Shown: positions 50,933 through 60,488 of the stretch, piece after piece
How positions within the stretch are numbered: the first letter of the stretch is position 1
Layout: each line of letters begins with the position of its first letter
Source of the DNA: Larkinella soli
Lineage (GTDB): Bacteria; Bacteroidota; Bacteroidia; Cytophagales; Spirosomataceae
Length of the DNA: 64,000 nt
Assembly (NCBI RefSeq): GCF_003703975.1
Contig: NZ_QTJY01000004.1
Coordinates: forward strand, 1-64,000
Direction: 5' to 3'
Notes under the pieces: model-generated
Seen by the model: only the letters and a program-made list of their open reading frames with translations
Told to the model about the DNA's origin: nothing
The model's database searches: none
Position numbers and translations under genes: made by a program

Positions 50933-50975
50933 ACCCACAAAACCTGCCTGAAGGGCCTGATTTTGTGGGTTTTAT
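50933..50975 (+). terminator. Terminator of the DUF2795 gene
   Basis: ACCCACAAAA (50933-50942) pairs perfectly with TTTTGTGGGT (50961-50970) and is followed by TTTATC, 22 bp after the stop. It lies directly before the end of the convergent crtZ gene. Confidence 0.88.
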
Positions 50976-50979
50976 CATT

Positions 50980-51426
50980 TTAGCCTTCCTTCCCGTACTT
51001 TTTGGGGGCATACAGAAAACCGAACGCTTCGGCCCCCTCGCGCTTGTGCACTTTGTGATGGACGTAATGCGCCCGGATGATCCGCCGGAGATAGGGATGG
51101 TCGGTTTTGAAGCGGACCCGGATGCGTCGGTGGACGATGACGTCATGGAAGATAAAATAGAAGATCCCGTATAGTGTAACGCCGATTCCCAGCGGTGCCA
51201 GGAACCAGAGCGACTCCACCTCCGACCCCACCACGACCAGCCCGACGGCCACCCCGCTGAAGAGGGCGCTGAACAGATCATTTTTCTCGAAAACGCCTTT
51301 GTGGTGGTTATGATGAGAGTGGTGCCAGCGCCACATGAAGCCGTGCATGATGTACTTGTGAGTCCACCAGGCCACGCCTTCCATGACCACGAAGGTGATA
51401 AGAATTATCGCAACGTTTTGCAGCAT
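50980..51426 (-). CDS. crtZ: Beta-carotene hydroxylase-like fatty acid hydroxylase family protein (CrtZ)
   Basis: The 148-residue membrane protein has the di-iron histidine clusters HKYIMH, HHSHHNHH, HDVIVHRR and HYVHHKVH, which match CrtZ-type 3,3'-beta-carotene hydroxylase. That enzyme introduces hydroxyl groups into carotenoid end rings, giving zeaxanthin. Members of the wider fatty acid hydroxylase superfamily are also possible. The start MLQNVAIILI (51426) is chosen; an upstream in-frame Met adds 32 residues without resemblance to the family. Other carotenoid genes (crtB, crtI, crtY) are not in the window. Many Spirosomaceae are pigmented, in line with such a gene. Confidence 0.88.
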   Translation of the reverse strand: MLQNVAIILITFVVMEGVAWWTHKYIMHGFMWRWHHSHHNHHKGVFEKNDLFSALFSGVAVGLVVVGSEVESLWFLAPLGIGVTLYGIFYFIFHDVIVHRRIRVRFKTDHPYLRRIIRAHYVHHKVHKREGAEAFGFLYAPKKYGKEG

Positions 51427-51620
51427 TTTCTTGTTAAGTAGATGGGTTTGCTGATACTCGGTAAACCATTTGTTTGTAAAATGGTTGGGATCGATTTTTG
51501 CTGCTGTGTGCCTGCAGGGCAAAAATAAATAGTATTCCGATCGTTTTTGATAATCGTAAAACGTTTACATTTAAAAGCAAGGGAAGGCTAATCCCTTCCT
51601 GAGACATAGCCGCACGACGG

Positions 51621-52265
51621 ATGGACTACAGGGCGCTCAAAGAACTGGTTAGGCAGGGTGAGGGAACGCAGCTTGAATTCAAACTTAAGTCCAATCACCC
51701 CGAACGGATCATTCGCGAAGTGGTAGCGTTTGCCAACACGGAGGGAGGAAAACTCCTGATCGGCATCGGCGACGACAAAAGCATCCAGGGACTCAAACAC
51801 ATCGACGAGGATGAGTTTCTGCTGGTCCGGGCCATCGAAAAGTACTGCACACCGGCGATCGAATACCACATCGAGCGCGTGCCGTTAGCCAATGAGAGAG
51901 AGGTGTTGGTGATTACTGTGCCGGAGAGCGAAAACAAGCCCCACTATGTAGATGACCCGATTAACGAGGTACGCCGTGCCTATGTCCGGGTCGAAGATAA
52001 GGCGGTTCAGGCCAGCAAGGAAGTGCGTGAGATTCTCAAAGGCGAATCCGTTCAGCGGAACTTCCGTTTCACCTACGGCGACAAGGAGCGTACGTTGATG
52101 CAGCACCTGGACTCCAACCAGAGCATTACGGTCGACCGCTTCGCCAATATCGCCAACATTCCCCGAAAAATGGCTTCCCGAACCCTCGTTCTGCTCGTAC
52201 TTGCCAATGTACTGGAAGTGCACCCGGACGAGATGGTCGATCATTTTACGCCACGTGTGGGGTAA
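51621..52265 (+). CDS. AlbA_2/Schlafen-type putative DNA-binding protein
   Basis: The protein has 214 residues. Its N-terminal half is an AlbA_2 (divergent AAA_4, Schlafen-type) domain: EGTQLEFKLKSNHPERIIREVVAFANTEGGKLLIGIGDD. A C-terminal helical part (TYGDKERTLMQHLDSNQSITVDRFANIANIPRKMASRTLVLLVLANVL) looks like a winged-helix/HTH. Such proteins are usually annotated as ATP-binding or transcription regulators; biochemical evidence is thin. It stands alone between crtZ (divergent) and the TPR gene. Confidence 0.82.
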   Translation: MDYRALKELVRQGEGTQLEFKLKSNHPERIIREVVAFANTEGGKLLIGIGDDKSIQGLKHIDEDEFLLVRAIEKYCTPAIEYHIERVPLANEREVLVITVPESENKPHYVDDPINEVRRAYVRVEDKAVQASKEVREILKGESVQRNFRFTYGDKERTLMQHLDSNQSITVDRFANIANIPRKMASRTLVLLVLANVLEVHPDEMVDHFTPRVG

Positions 52266-52328
52266 GGCAGCCTTGCCCCACATCCTCATCTAATGGGTTC
52301 TGCCGGTAACTAATCCGATGTTTTCCAC

Positions 52329-52336
52329 TACCTTTG
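52329..52336 (+). promoter_or_regulatory. Possible -7 element for the TPR-DUF4292-EnvC cluster
   Basis: TACCTTTG matches TAnnTTTG and lies 120 bp before the ATG at 52456, so the leader would be long. No -33 TTG is found at the usual spacing. Confidence 0.4.
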
Positions 52337-52455
52337 TATATTGTGACCAATGGTAGCCTTTGGTTGCAATAGAGGTTGTACCAAACACGTTTGAACTCAG
52401 GGAGCCTGCCCCCGGGCTCACTTGGTTCCGTATCATTTTTAGCATTCATGAACAA

Positions 52456-54204
52456 ATGCAATACCCGGTAAAACCTAATTGGCGGAAGTGGCTGGTTGCC
52501 GGTATCAGTTGCCTGATCGTAGGGCTTGGTACACCGGTTCAGGCCCAACGGAAAGCCAAAGAAGAGAAAACGAAGGAAGGCGTTCACGGCGTCGAGGAAT
52601 CGCTGTTCACCGAAGGCATGAAGTTCATGATGATGGACGAGCCTTCGAAAGCCCTGGCGCAGTTCCAGAAAGTGATTCAGCTCTACCCCGAACACCCGGC
52701 GGCCCATTATTCGGCGGCCCAGGCGCTGATGAAGCAGGGAAAGACCGAAGACGCCCTCCCCTTCGCCCAGAAAGCCGTTCAGCTCGACAACGGCACCAAT
52801 AAATACTACGTTCTTCAGCTGGCGGAGTTATTCGTCAAGCAGAAACGCTATGCCGACGCCGAGCGTCTCTATGAAGATCTGATCAAAAAGAGCCCCGACA
52901 ATATCGAATACGGCGTCGAACTGGCCGCCATCTATCTCTTCGACGACAAACCCGACAAGGCGCTGGAAATGTATGACCGCGTCGAAAAGGCGACCGGCCT
53001 CAACGAAGAGATCATTCGCCAGAAGCAGCGGATTTATCTGAAGCAGAACAAAGTCGACAAGGCGGTGCAGGAAGCCGAAAAACTGGCGGCCTCCGAACCG
53101 GGTGAAACCGACTACCTGCTCGAAGGGGCCGAACTGCTCATCGCCAACGACCGGACCGACCAGGCCGTCAGCTGGCTCGAACGGGCCCTGAAAGTCAATA
53201 CCGACCTCCCCCAGGCCCACGTCATGCTGGCCGATCTTTACCGCAAGCAGGGCAATCTGGAAAAATGCAGCCAGGAACTCGACAAGGTCTTCTCCAATCC
53301 CAATCTGGAATCCGACATCAAGGCCCGCATCCTGTCGAGCTACATCGGTATGGTGGGTAAGGATGAAAAAGCGAAACAAAGTGCCCTCAAGCTGGCTAAG
53401 GAGCTGGCAGCGGCTCATCCTAAAGACGCCCGTTCGCAGGCCATTTTCGCTGAACTGCTCCTTCAGCAGGGCAATAAGGCCGAAGCGCGGGATTATTACG
53501 TCCGGGCCGCCCGGCTCGACAAGTCGACCTTTGAAATCTGGGGCGCCATTCTTCAGATCGACGGTGAACTGAACCAGATGGACAGCATCCTGACCCACTC
53601 CGAGCAGGCGCTGGAACTGTTCCCCAATCAGGGTGTTTTCTGGTATTTCAACGGATCGGCGCAATACGTTAAAAAGAACTACAAGGAGGCCGTCGACGCG
53701 CTGGAGGAAGCCCGTCGGCTGTCAGCGACCAATGCCGAACTGATGAAGAGCGTCAATGCCCAGCTGGGCGATGCCTACAACGGTCTGGGCGATCATCAGA
53801 AGTCCGACGAGGCTTACGAACTGGTGCTGAAAGATGACCCGGAGAATGACCATGTGCTGAATAATTACAGCTATTTCCTATCCTTGCGGAAGGAAAAACT
53901 GCCGCTGGCCCTGCAGCTGTCGGAGCGGCTGGTCGAGAAGAACCAGAACAACGCCACCTACCTGGATACCCATGCCTGGGTGCTTTACGTGATGAAAGAC
54001 TACGCCAAAGCCCGTACGTTCCTCGAAAAAGCCATCCAGGTGGATAAAAATGTGAGCGGTACGATCATCGAGCACTACGGCGACGTGATGTACCAGCTGG
54101 GCGAGCGGGAAAAGGCCGTCGAGCAGTGGAAAAAGGCCAAACAGAAGGGCGAAACCAGCGACCGGCTGGATAAGAAAATTGCAACCGGAAAAATGTATGA
54201 GTAA
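52456..54204 (+). CDS. Secreted TPR protein, first gene of an envelope cluster
   Basis: With the start MQYPVKPNWRKWLVAGISCL (52456) the protein has 582 residues and a signal peptide ending in GTPVQAQ. About a dozen TPR units follow, for example EGMKFMMMDEPSKALAQFQKVIQLYPEHPAAHYSAAQAL and ARTFLEKAIQVDKNVSGTIIEHYGDVMYQLGEREKAVEQWKKA. It is probably a periplasmic or outer-membrane-bound scaffold. It overlaps the DUF4292 gene by 8 bp and is followed by an EnvC-like gene; the three look like one transcription unit with an envelope or cell-division role. Confidence 0.85.
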   Translation: MQYPVKPNWRKWLVAGISCLIVGLGTPVQAQRKAKEEKTKEGVHGVEESLFTEGMKFMMMDEPSKALAQFQKVIQLYPEHPAAHYSAAQALMKQGKTEDALPFAQKAVQLDNGTNKYYVLQLAELFVKQKRYADAERLYEDLIKKSPDNIEYGVELAAIYLFDDKPDKALEMYDRVEKATGLNEEIIRQKQRIYLKQNKVDKAVQEAEKLAASEPGETDYLLEGAELLIANDRTDQAVSWLERALKVNTDLPQAHVMLADLYRKQGNLEKCSQELDKVFSNPNLESDIKARILSSYIGMVGKDEKAKQSALKLAKELAAAHPKDARSQAIFAELLLQQGNKAEARDYYVRAARLDKSTFEIWGAILQIDGELNQMDSILTHSEQALELFPNQGVFWYFNGSAQYVKKNYKEAVDALEEARRLSATNAELMKSVNAQLGDAYNGLGDHQKSDEAYELVLKDDPENDHVLNNYSYFLSLRKEKLPLALQLSERLVEKNQNNATYLDTHAWVLYVMKDYAKARTFLEKAIQVDKNVSGTIIEHYGDVMYQLGEREKAVEQWKKAKQKGETSDRLDKKIATGKMYE

Positions 54205-55042
54205 ATACCTCGTCGGGCTGATTTGCATCGTGATCCTGCTCAGTTCGGAGGGATGTCGCCGGCGGAGAATGTTTCGCAACGCACCCCCTCCGCCCTCGAC
54301 AGATACCGTCACGGTGAAGATTCCGGTCCGGCCCGACAGCGTGTCCACCCCCTCCGCCCCGCCCTCCATCGATCCGAAGGCGAGCGTCGATCAGGTGGAT
54401 TTTGCGTTTCTGACGGCTAAATCGAAGGTTTCTTTCAAAAGTAAGGAGCAGGACATCAACAACGCCAACGTCAACCTCCGGATTGCCAAGGACAGCCTGA
54501 TCTGGCTGTCGGTATCGGGCGTCGGCGTTGAAGTGGCCCGGGCACTGATCACGAAGGATTCGGTCGTCGTGACCGACCGGGTTCACCGGGAATATTCCGT
54601 GTACGATTACCCGACCCTCAGCCGACGGTTCAACTTCAACCTGACGTTCGACCTGATTCAGTCGCTGCTGGTGGGAAATCTGCCCCTGCCCCAGAAGCCG
54701 GCCCAGCGGGTTAAAAACGAAAACGACTATCTCCTTCTGCGCCAGCGGGAAGGCAAAGTGCTGGTGGAGAATTATATAGGGGAAGAGAACCGGAAGCTTA
54801 AAAAGCTGCTGGTGGTCGAACAGCCGACCCGCAATACCCTCACCCTCGACTATGAGGATTTCAACGCCCTGAATAATTTCCTGTTTCCGTATACCAGTCT
54901 GGTCACCGTCAACTACAAATCTGAAAACGACGGGATGCCGTACCAGACGGTGCTGCGGATCCGGCATACAAAAGTAGAGCTTACCGAAAAAAATCCGGGT
55001 TTCCCGTTCAGCATTCCGCCCAAATACCAGCGGAGGCCCTGA
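54197..55042 (+). CDS. DUF4292 lipoprotein
   Basis: The 281-residue protein starts MSKYLVGLICIVILLSSEGC, a lipoprotein signal with the lipid-bearing Cys after SSEG. A Pro-rich linker (APPPPSTD) and a beta-rich domain follow, with the segments FLTAKSKVSFKSKEQDINNANVNLRIAKDSLIWLSVSG and YEDFNALNNFLFP that mark DUF4292. The fold may resemble LolA/LolB lipoprotein carriers; this is not established here. The ATG overlaps the stop of the TPR gene by 8 bp, so the two are coupled. The EnvC-like gene follows after 22 bp. Confidence 0.85.
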   Translation: MSKYLVGLICIVILLSSEGCRRRRMFRNAPPPPSTDTVTVKIPVRPDSVSTPSAPPSIDPKASVDQVDFAFLTAKSKVSFKSKEQDINNANVNLRIAKDSLIWLSVSGVGVEVARALITKDSVVVTDRVHREYSVYDYPTLSRRFNFNLTFDLIQSLLVGNLPLPQKPAQRVKNENDYLLLRQREGKVLVENYIGEENRKLKKLLVVEQPTRNTLTLDYEDFNALNNFLFPYTSLVTVNYKSENDGMPYQTVLRIRHTKVELTEKNPGFPFSIPPKYQRRP

Positions 55043-55064
55043 CGGCCCGGCGTTCACAACGCAT

Positions 55065-56489
55065 ATGAAGTACAGAGTGGTTCGGGCTGAAGGTTGGAAA
55101 TGGTGTGTCCTTCCGGTCGTATTGTGCTGGATGGCCTGCAGCGGGGCAATGGCCCAGCAGCGGAGTCGTCAGCAGCTGGAAAAGGAAAAGCGGCAGAACA
55201 TCGAGAAAATGTCGCAGATCCGGACGATCCTCAAGAAGACGTCTTCCCAGAAACAGGCAACCCTCGGCCAGCTGAAAGCGCTGAATCAGGAGATTTCCAC
55301 CCAGTCCAAACAGATCAACCTCCTGAAGGAAGACGTCAAACTGATGAACTCCGAGATTCGGGAGCTGCAGCGGACGGGCAACCAGTTGAAGAAAGACCTG
55401 GAAAAACTGAAAGCCGAATACGGTGAAATGGTTTACTCGGCGGATAAGCGCCGGCAGCAGGTGAATCCGCTCGGATTTCTGTTCTCTTCCGAGAACTTCA
55501 ACCAGCTGGTGGCCCGCTATAAATACCTCCAGCAATATTCGGAAGCCCGGCGAAGTCAGGGAAGGCAGATCGAAAAGGTACGGGGCGAGATTCTGGCCAA
55601 ACAGCAGGCCACCCAGAACAAGAAACAGCAGCAGCAGAATACGCTGGTCGTTCAGGTGAAGGAAACCACCCGGCTCGAAGGGCTCAAGGAGGAGAAAAAC
55701 CGCGTAGCCGAGGAGCTGAGCGCCAAAGAGCTTGAACTCCGGACCGAACTGGCCGAAAGTCGCCGGGCGGTGAAAAGCCTCGAATCCGCCATTACGGAAA
55801 TGATCCGGCGCGAAATCCGCGAACGGGAAGAACGGGAACGACTGGCCCGTCTGGCCCGCGAGAGGGCCGAACGCGAACGGATCGCCCGCGAACGGGCAGC
55901 CGCCGAAGCCGCGGCCAAAGCCAATAAACCGGCTACGGCCGAGTCGGATGCCGGGAAAACCACGACCGACAAGCCGGCCGCCGAGCCCAAAGCCGCCGAA
56001 CCGGAAGCGGAAGTGGCCTCCCGCAAACCCGACGAACGCCGGAACACCCTGCTGAGTGAGGAAGAATCGGCGCTGGCGTCGTCCTTTGCCGCATCCAAAA
56101 ACCGCCTGCCCTGGCCGGTATCCCGGGGTTTTATCTCCGACCACTACGGAGTCAAACCACACCCGGTGCTGAAAGGCGTTATGCAGGACAATCCCGGAAT
56201 CGACATCCAGACCAACCCCGGCGAACCGGTCCGGACGGTGTATGACGGAATCGTTCAGTATACGACTTATGTGACGGGGATGAACAACATCGTGGCTATC
56301 CAGCACGGCGATTATTACACCGTGTATGCCAAGCTGAAAAGCGTTTCGGTGCAGGTCGGCCAGCGGGTGAAGGCACGTGATGCCATCGGTATCGTCGCCA
56401 CCGATAAGGACGGGGTCGCCGAGATGCAGTTCCAGGTCTGGAAAAACACCAGCCGCATGAACCCGGAGTCGTGGCTCATCGACCGCTGA
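55065..56489 (+). CDS. EnvC-like murein hydrolase activator with degenerate LytM (M23) domain
   Basis: The protein has 474 residues: a signal sequence ([17 protein letters not shown]), a long coiled coil (about 35-280, Glu/Arg/Gln-rich), an Ala/Pro linker and a C-terminal LytM/M23 domain (about 345-474). The usual zinc ligands are replaced: Asn376 instead of His before GIDI, Lys423 where YAHL would have His, and Gln455 instead of His in the LHFE motif (MQFQ). This matches catalytically inactive EnvC proteins that activate amidases at the division site. It is the third gene of the TPR-DUF4292 cluster. Confidence 0.88.
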   Translation: MKYRVVRAEGWKWCVLPVVLCWMACSGAMAQQRSRQQLEKEKRQNIEKMSQIRTILKKTSSQKQATLGQLKALNQEISTQSKQINLLKEDVKLMNSEIRELQRTGNQLKKDLEKLKAEYGEMVYSADKRRQQVNPLGFLFSSENFNQLVARYKYLQQYSEARRSQGRQIEKVRGEILAKQQATQNKKQQQQNTLVVQVKETTRLEGLKEEKNRVAEELSAKELELRTELAESRRAVKSLESAITEMIRREIREREERERLARLARERAERERIARERAAAEAAAKANKPATAESDAGKTTTDKPAAEPKAAEPEAEVASRKPDERRNTLLSEEESALASSFAASKNRLPWPVSRGFISDHYGVKPHPVLKGVMQDNPGIDIQTNPGEPVRTVYDGIVQYTTYVTGMNNIVAIQHGDYYTVYAKLKSVSVQVGQRVKARDAIGIVATDKDGVAEMQFQVWKNTSRMNPESWLIDR

Positions 56490-56583
56490 CCCCGGTCAGA
56501 ATCTTTTTGAGCTTACTTTGGTTTACTCCATATTGCCAGCCGAAGACCTCAATCGTCAGTTCAGCCAACCGTCTACTATCATC

Positions 56584-57402
56584 ATGTCTGTTCATAACCC
56601 GGATATCAAAAGGATCACTACCCACGTCATCCAGGCGCTGAAAAATAAAGGAGAAAAAATATCGGCCCTGACGGCGTATGATTATTCGATGGCCCGGCTG
56701 GTCGATGCCGCGGGGGTGGAACTGATTCTGGTGGGCGACTCCGCTTCCAACGTGATGGCCGGCTACGAAACCACCCTCCCCATCACCCTCGACCAGATGA
56801 TCTACCATGCCACCTCGGTGGTTCGGGCCGTGAAGCGGGCACTGGTCGTGGTGGACCTGCCGTTCGGGTCCTATCAGGGCAATTCCTCGGAGGCCCTGCG
56901 GTCGGCCATCCGGATCATGAAGGAGTCGGGGGCGCACGCGGTCAAACTGGAAGGCGGACTGGAGGTGAAGGAGTCGATCATGCGGGTGTTGAGCGCCGGC
57001 GTCCCGGTGATGGGGCATCTGGGCCTGACCCCGCAGTCGATCTACAAGTTCGGAACGTATGCGGTCCGGGCCAAAGAAGAGGTAGAAGCCCGGAAGCTCA
57101 TCGACGACGCCAAAATGCTGGAAGAAATTGGTTGTTTCGGTATCGTGCTGGAAAAAATACCGGCGGCCCTGACGAAACAGGTATCCGAAAGCCTGACCAT
57201 TCCCACCATCGGGATCGGGGCCGGCCCGCATGCCGACGGCCAGATTCTGGTACTCCACGATCTGCTGGGCATCACTAAGGAGTTTAAACCGCGTTTTCTG
57301 CGCCGGTACGCCGATTTGCACACGGTCATTACCGATGCCATCGGCCATTATGTGGATGACATCAAGGACCGGGAGTTTCCGAGTCCGGAAGAAGCTTACT
57401 GA
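56584..57402 (+). CDS. panB: 3-methyl-2-oxobutanoate hydroxymethyltransferase
   Basis: PanB transfers a hydroxymethyl group from methylene-THF to ketoisovalerate, the first committed step of pantothenate and coenzyme A synthesis. The 272-residue TIM-barrel protein has the Mg-binding [12 protein letters not shown] and VVDLPFGSY segments, the catalytic Glu in AVKLEGG, and [11 protein letters not shown]. The start [11 protein letters not shown] (56584) is used; an upstream Met adds a non-conserved stretch. It lies 1 bp before the RluA-type gene, so the two are coupled, as in many Bacteroidota. Confidence 0.95.
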   Translation: MSVHNPDIKRITTHVIQALKNKGEKISALTAYDYSMARLVDAAGVELILVGDSASNVMAGYETTLPITLDQMIYHATSVVRAVKRALVVVDLPFGSYQGNSSEALRSAIRIMKESGAHAVKLEGGLEVKESIMRVLSAGVPVMGHLGLTPQSIYKFGTYAVRAKEEVEARKLIDDAKMLEEIGCFGIVLEKIPAALTKQVSESLTIPTIGIGAGPHADGQILVLHDLLGITKEFKPRFLRRYADLHTVITDAIGHYVDDIKDREFPSPEEAY

Positions 57403-57403
57403 A

Positions 57404-58129
57404 ATGAAAAAGAAATACGTCGTCGTATACGAAGATAATCACCTGATCGTGGTCAACAAGGAGCCCGGTGTGCTCGTGCAGAGCGACCGGACGGGCGATC
57501 GGACCCTGCTGGATATGGTCAAGGATTATATCCGGGAGAAGTACAATAAACCGGGAGACGTGTTTCTCGGAACCGTTCATCGGCTGGACCGGCCCGTCAG
57601 CGGGCTGGTCGTGTTTGCCCGTACCTCGAAGGCGCTGGAGCGCATGAACGAGGTGTTCCGGAAACGGCAGGTGCAGAAAACCTACTGGGCCGTGGTGGGC
57701 CGGAGACCGAAAGAGGAAAAAGGAAAACTGACGCACTTCCTGTTGAAAGACGAGAACAGCAATACCGTCAAAGCGTATGAGGATGAAGTGCCCGGTTCAC
57801 TAAAGGCCGAGCTGAGCTACCGCCTGTTGGGAAGAATCAACGATCACTACCTGCTGGAGGTAAACCCGATCACGGGCCGGCCGCACCAGATCCGTGTCCA
57901 GCTCGCCAGTATGGGCTGTCCGATCCGGGGCGACGTTAAATACGGTTTTCCACGGCCGAACCAGGACAGCAGCATCAACCTGCATGCCCGACGGCTGTAC
58001 TTCGTGCACCCCGTTAAAAAAGAACCGCTGGTCTGTAAGGCAGGCGTTCCCAACAATCCCTTCTGGGAAGAATTTTTGTCGCTCGATACGGAAGAATACC
58101 GGGATAAAAATCTCGATTTCATCCACTAA
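57404..58129 (+). CDS. RluA-family pseudouridine synthase
   Basis: The 241-residue protein has the catalytic signature GTVHRLDRPVSGLVVFARTSKA (Asp in HRLDRP). It also carries VYEDNHLIVVNKEPGVLVQ, KTYWAVVGRRP and the substrate-loop segment NPITGRPHQIRVQLASMGCPI. There is no S4 domain, which points to the RluA/RluC/TruC-like group modifying rRNA or tRNA; the exact site is unknown. Its ATG is 1 bp after the panB stop codon. Confidence 0.92.
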   Translation: MKKKYVVVYEDNHLIVVNKEPGVLVQSDRTGDRTLLDMVKDYIREKYNKPGDVFLGTVHRLDRPVSGLVVFARTSKALERMNEVFRKRQVQKTYWAVVGRRPKEEKGKLTHFLLKDENSNTVKAYEDEVPGSLKAELSYRLLGRINDHYLLEVNPITGRPHQIRVQLASMGCPIRGDVKYGFPRPNQDSSINLHARRLYFVHPVKKEPLVCKAGVPNNPFWEEFLSLDTEEYRDKNLDFIH

Positions 58130-58133
58130 GCCT

Positions 58134-58292
58134 CTACTTTACGGTCGGTGAAACATCCGACCAGAACTGATTGATGACCCGTTCCGCCATCTGAACGGCT
58201 CCCTGAACAGCGCCAAAAATCATGCACAGCGGCAGAATAATGGGGAAGAAAAACACCCATTGCAGAATCATGTACAAATTGACCTTCTTCAT
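58134..58292 (-). CDS. Small single-pass or hairpin membrane protein (52 residues)
   Basis: An open frame from ATG at 58292-58290 to TAG at 58136-58134 encodes MKKVNLYMILQWVFFFPIIL followed by a hydrophobic stretch (PLCMIFGAVQGAVQ) and a polar end (ERVINQFWSDVSPTVK). Positive N-terminus, one strong membrane segment and a polar tail make it plausible as a real small membrane protein. It is convergent with the RluA-type gene (4-bp gap). No similar family is recognised. The region 58293-58550 upstream of it is AT-rich and otherwise featureless. Confidence 0.55.
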   Translation of the reverse strand: MKKVNLYMILQWVFFFPIILPLCMIFGAVQGAVQMAERVINQFWSDVSPTVK

Positions 58293-58550
58293 CTCCGTAA
58301 TTGGGTAACGACAACTGGGGAAGAACTTATACCGGCTGGCAAAGAAGCGTGGTGCAACCAGATTTCCAGTAAAGGTTTTCAGGCATAAATTCTACCTATT
58401 GTCAAAATTAGTCTTGAATTATTTCTATAACAACAATTTGAAAAAAAAGATTAAAAAAATAATCATTGGTGCTTCTCCGATTTTTCTTATCTCACCGGAA
58501 TGTAGTAATTTGTTCTCCTGTACGTTTTTGAATTATTAGATTAATACAAA

Positions 58551-60455
58551 ATGTTAAATGTTATTCAACTGTTACCGGACTCGATTGCCAATCAGATTGC
58601 GGCAGGAGAAGTGGTGCAACGGCCGGCATCAGTAGTAAAGGAATTACTGGAGAATTCGGTGGATGCCAGTGCAAAAACCGTACAAATAATTATACGGGAA
58701 GCCGGAAAAACATTAATCCAGATTATTGACGACGGTGTCGGTATGTCGGAAACCGATGCCCGGATGAGTTTCGAGCGTCATGCTACCTCGAAAATCCGTT
58801 CGTCGGACGATCTTTTCCGAATCCGGACGATGGGTTTCCGGGGCGAAGCGCTGGCTTCCATTGCGGCCGTCGCTCAGGTCGAGATGCGGACCCGCCGGGC
58901 CGCCGACGAACTCGGCACGCTCGTCCGGATGGAAGGCTCGGAGCGCAAAACCCAGGAAGCGGTTTCCTGCCTGCCCGGCACCAACATCCTGGTGAAGAAC
59001 CTGTTCTTCAACGTTCCCGCCCGGCGAAACTTCCTGAAGAGCAATTCGGTGGAGATGCGGCATATTCTGGACGAGTTTCAGCGGGTGGCGCTGGCGCATC
59101 CGGAAGTTGCCTTCTCGCTCTACCACAACGACTCGGAGGTCTATAACGTCCAGGCCGGCAAGCTGAGCCGCCGGATCGTCGATCTGTTCGGGAAGCAATA
59201 CCGCGAGCAGCTGGCTTCCTGTGAGGAAGAAACGCCCTACGTGAAGGTCCGCGGCTATATCGGCAAGCCGGAATTTGCCCGTAAAACGCGCGGAGAGCAG
59301 TTCTTTTTCGTCAATAACCGGTTTATCAGGCATAACTACCTGCATCATGCGGTCGTGGGTGCCTACGAAGGGACGATCCCGGAAGGCAGTCATCCGTTCT
59401 ACGTTCTTTTTATCGACATCGACCCGTCGCATATCGACATCAACATTCACCCGACCAAAACCGAAATCAAGTTCGACGATGAGCGGTCGGTGTATGCCAT
59501 TGTGATGGCCGCCGTCCGGAAGGCCGTCGGGGTGTATAACCTGACGCCTTCGCTGGATTTCGATGCGGACGTCAACTTTCTGCCGCTGACGTCGCTCCCC
59601 CGGCGCCCGGCGCCCGAGGCCGGAAGGAGCGAAAAGCCGGACACGGAAGCCCGCCCTGCGGCACCCGCCTGGACACCCGAACCCGCCGGTTTCGGTGCCG
59701 GCTTTGAGCGCCGGAAACCGGCCACCAACTGGCAGGCGCTGTTCGAGGGCCTGCCTGAAAACGAAACCGCCCCCGCACCGGCCGATTTATTCGGCAACCC
59801 GGCTTCGTCCGAACCGTCCGCCGACCTGGAATCGGTTACCCTCGGAAGCCGGGCAAACAAACTGACCGATCCACCGGTTGCACCTGAAGAGATCGGATCC
59901 ATCCTTCAGATTCACAATCGGTATCTGCTGACCCAGGTCCGCTCCGGACTGATGGTGATCGATCAGCGCGGTGCCTGGGAGCGGATTCTGTATGATCAGT
60001 ACCGGACGGCCCTGACCCGGCGAAACGGCGTTTCCCAGCAGTTGCTGTTCCCGAAAACCGTGACGGTCATGCCGGTGGATTACCACCTTGCCCTCGAACT
60101 CCGCGATGAACTGACCGGCCTGGGCTTCATGTATGATGAGATCGGCCAGAATGCCTTCATGATCCGGGGCGTGCCCGCCCTGGCCGTGGGCGAAAACGAA
60201 GAAGATCTGTTTGCCAATTTGCTGGCGCAGCTTCGGGAGGATACCGGCCGGCTGAAACTCGACCGCGCCGAATCGCTGGCCCGTTCGCTGGCCCGGCGGT
60301 CGGCGGCCCGGAATCAGGCGAAACTGGCCGAGCAGGAATTACGGGCGCTGGTCGAACAGTTATTTTCGTCGTCTAATTCGGCTTATTCTCCGAACGGCGA
60401 ACCGATCACGACGCTATTGACGTTGGATAAATTAGCAGGACTATTTCGGGCCTGA
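58551..60455 (+). CDS. mutL: DNA mismatch repair protein MutL
   Basis: MutL couples MutS recognition of mismatches to strand removal. The 634-residue protein has an intact N-terminal GHKL ATPase: VKELLENSVDA, DDGVGM, and TMGFRGEALASIAAV. A low-complexity Pro/Ala-rich linker (about 350-430) follows, then the C-terminal dimerisation domain. The endonuclease motifs are altered: DQRGAWERILYDQ (from Asp471) replaces DQHAxxExxxxE, and SPNGEP (from Ser613) replaces CPHGRP. The protein may therefore lack strand-nicking activity (see findings). It is upstream of the two rhomboid genes and probably leads a short operon. Confidence 0.93.
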   Translation: MLNVIQLLPDSIANQIAAGEVVQRPASVVKELLENSVDASAKTVQIIIREAGKTLIQIIDDGVGMSETDARMSFERHATSKIRSSDDLFRIRTMGFRGEALASIAAVAQVEMRTRRAADELGTLVRMEGSERKTQEAVSCLPGTNILVKNLFFNVPARRNFLKSNSVEMRHILDEFQRVALAHPEVAFSLYHNDSEVYNVQAGKLSRRIVDLFGKQYREQLASCEEETPYVKVRGYIGKPEFARKTRGEQFFFVNNRFIRHNYLHHAVVGAYEGTIPEGSHPFYVLFIDIDPSHIDINIHPTKTEIKFDDERSVYAIVMAAVRKAVGVYNLTPSLDFDADVNFLPLTSLPRRPAPEAGRSEKPDTEARPAAPAWTPEPAGFGAGFERRKPATNWQALFEGLPENETAPAPADLFGNPASSEPSADLESVTLGSRANKLTDPPVAPEEIGSILQIHNRYLLTQVRSGLMVIDQRGAWERILYDQYRTALTRRNGVSQQLLFPKTVTVMPVDYHLALELRDELTGLGFMYDEIGQNAFMIRGVPALAVGENEEDLFANLLAQLREDTGRLKLDRAESLARSLARRSAARNQAKLAEQELRALVEQLFSSSNSAYSPNGEPITTLLTLDKLAGLFRA

Positions 60456-60488
60456 AGCAGTTATTTATAGCGAAAACGTTACAACTTT

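Noticed and set aside
51621-52265. AlbA_2/Schlafen-domain gene as part of a phage-defence island
   Set aside because: It is isolated among housekeeping genes, with normal base composition and no nuclease, helicase or mobile-element partners.
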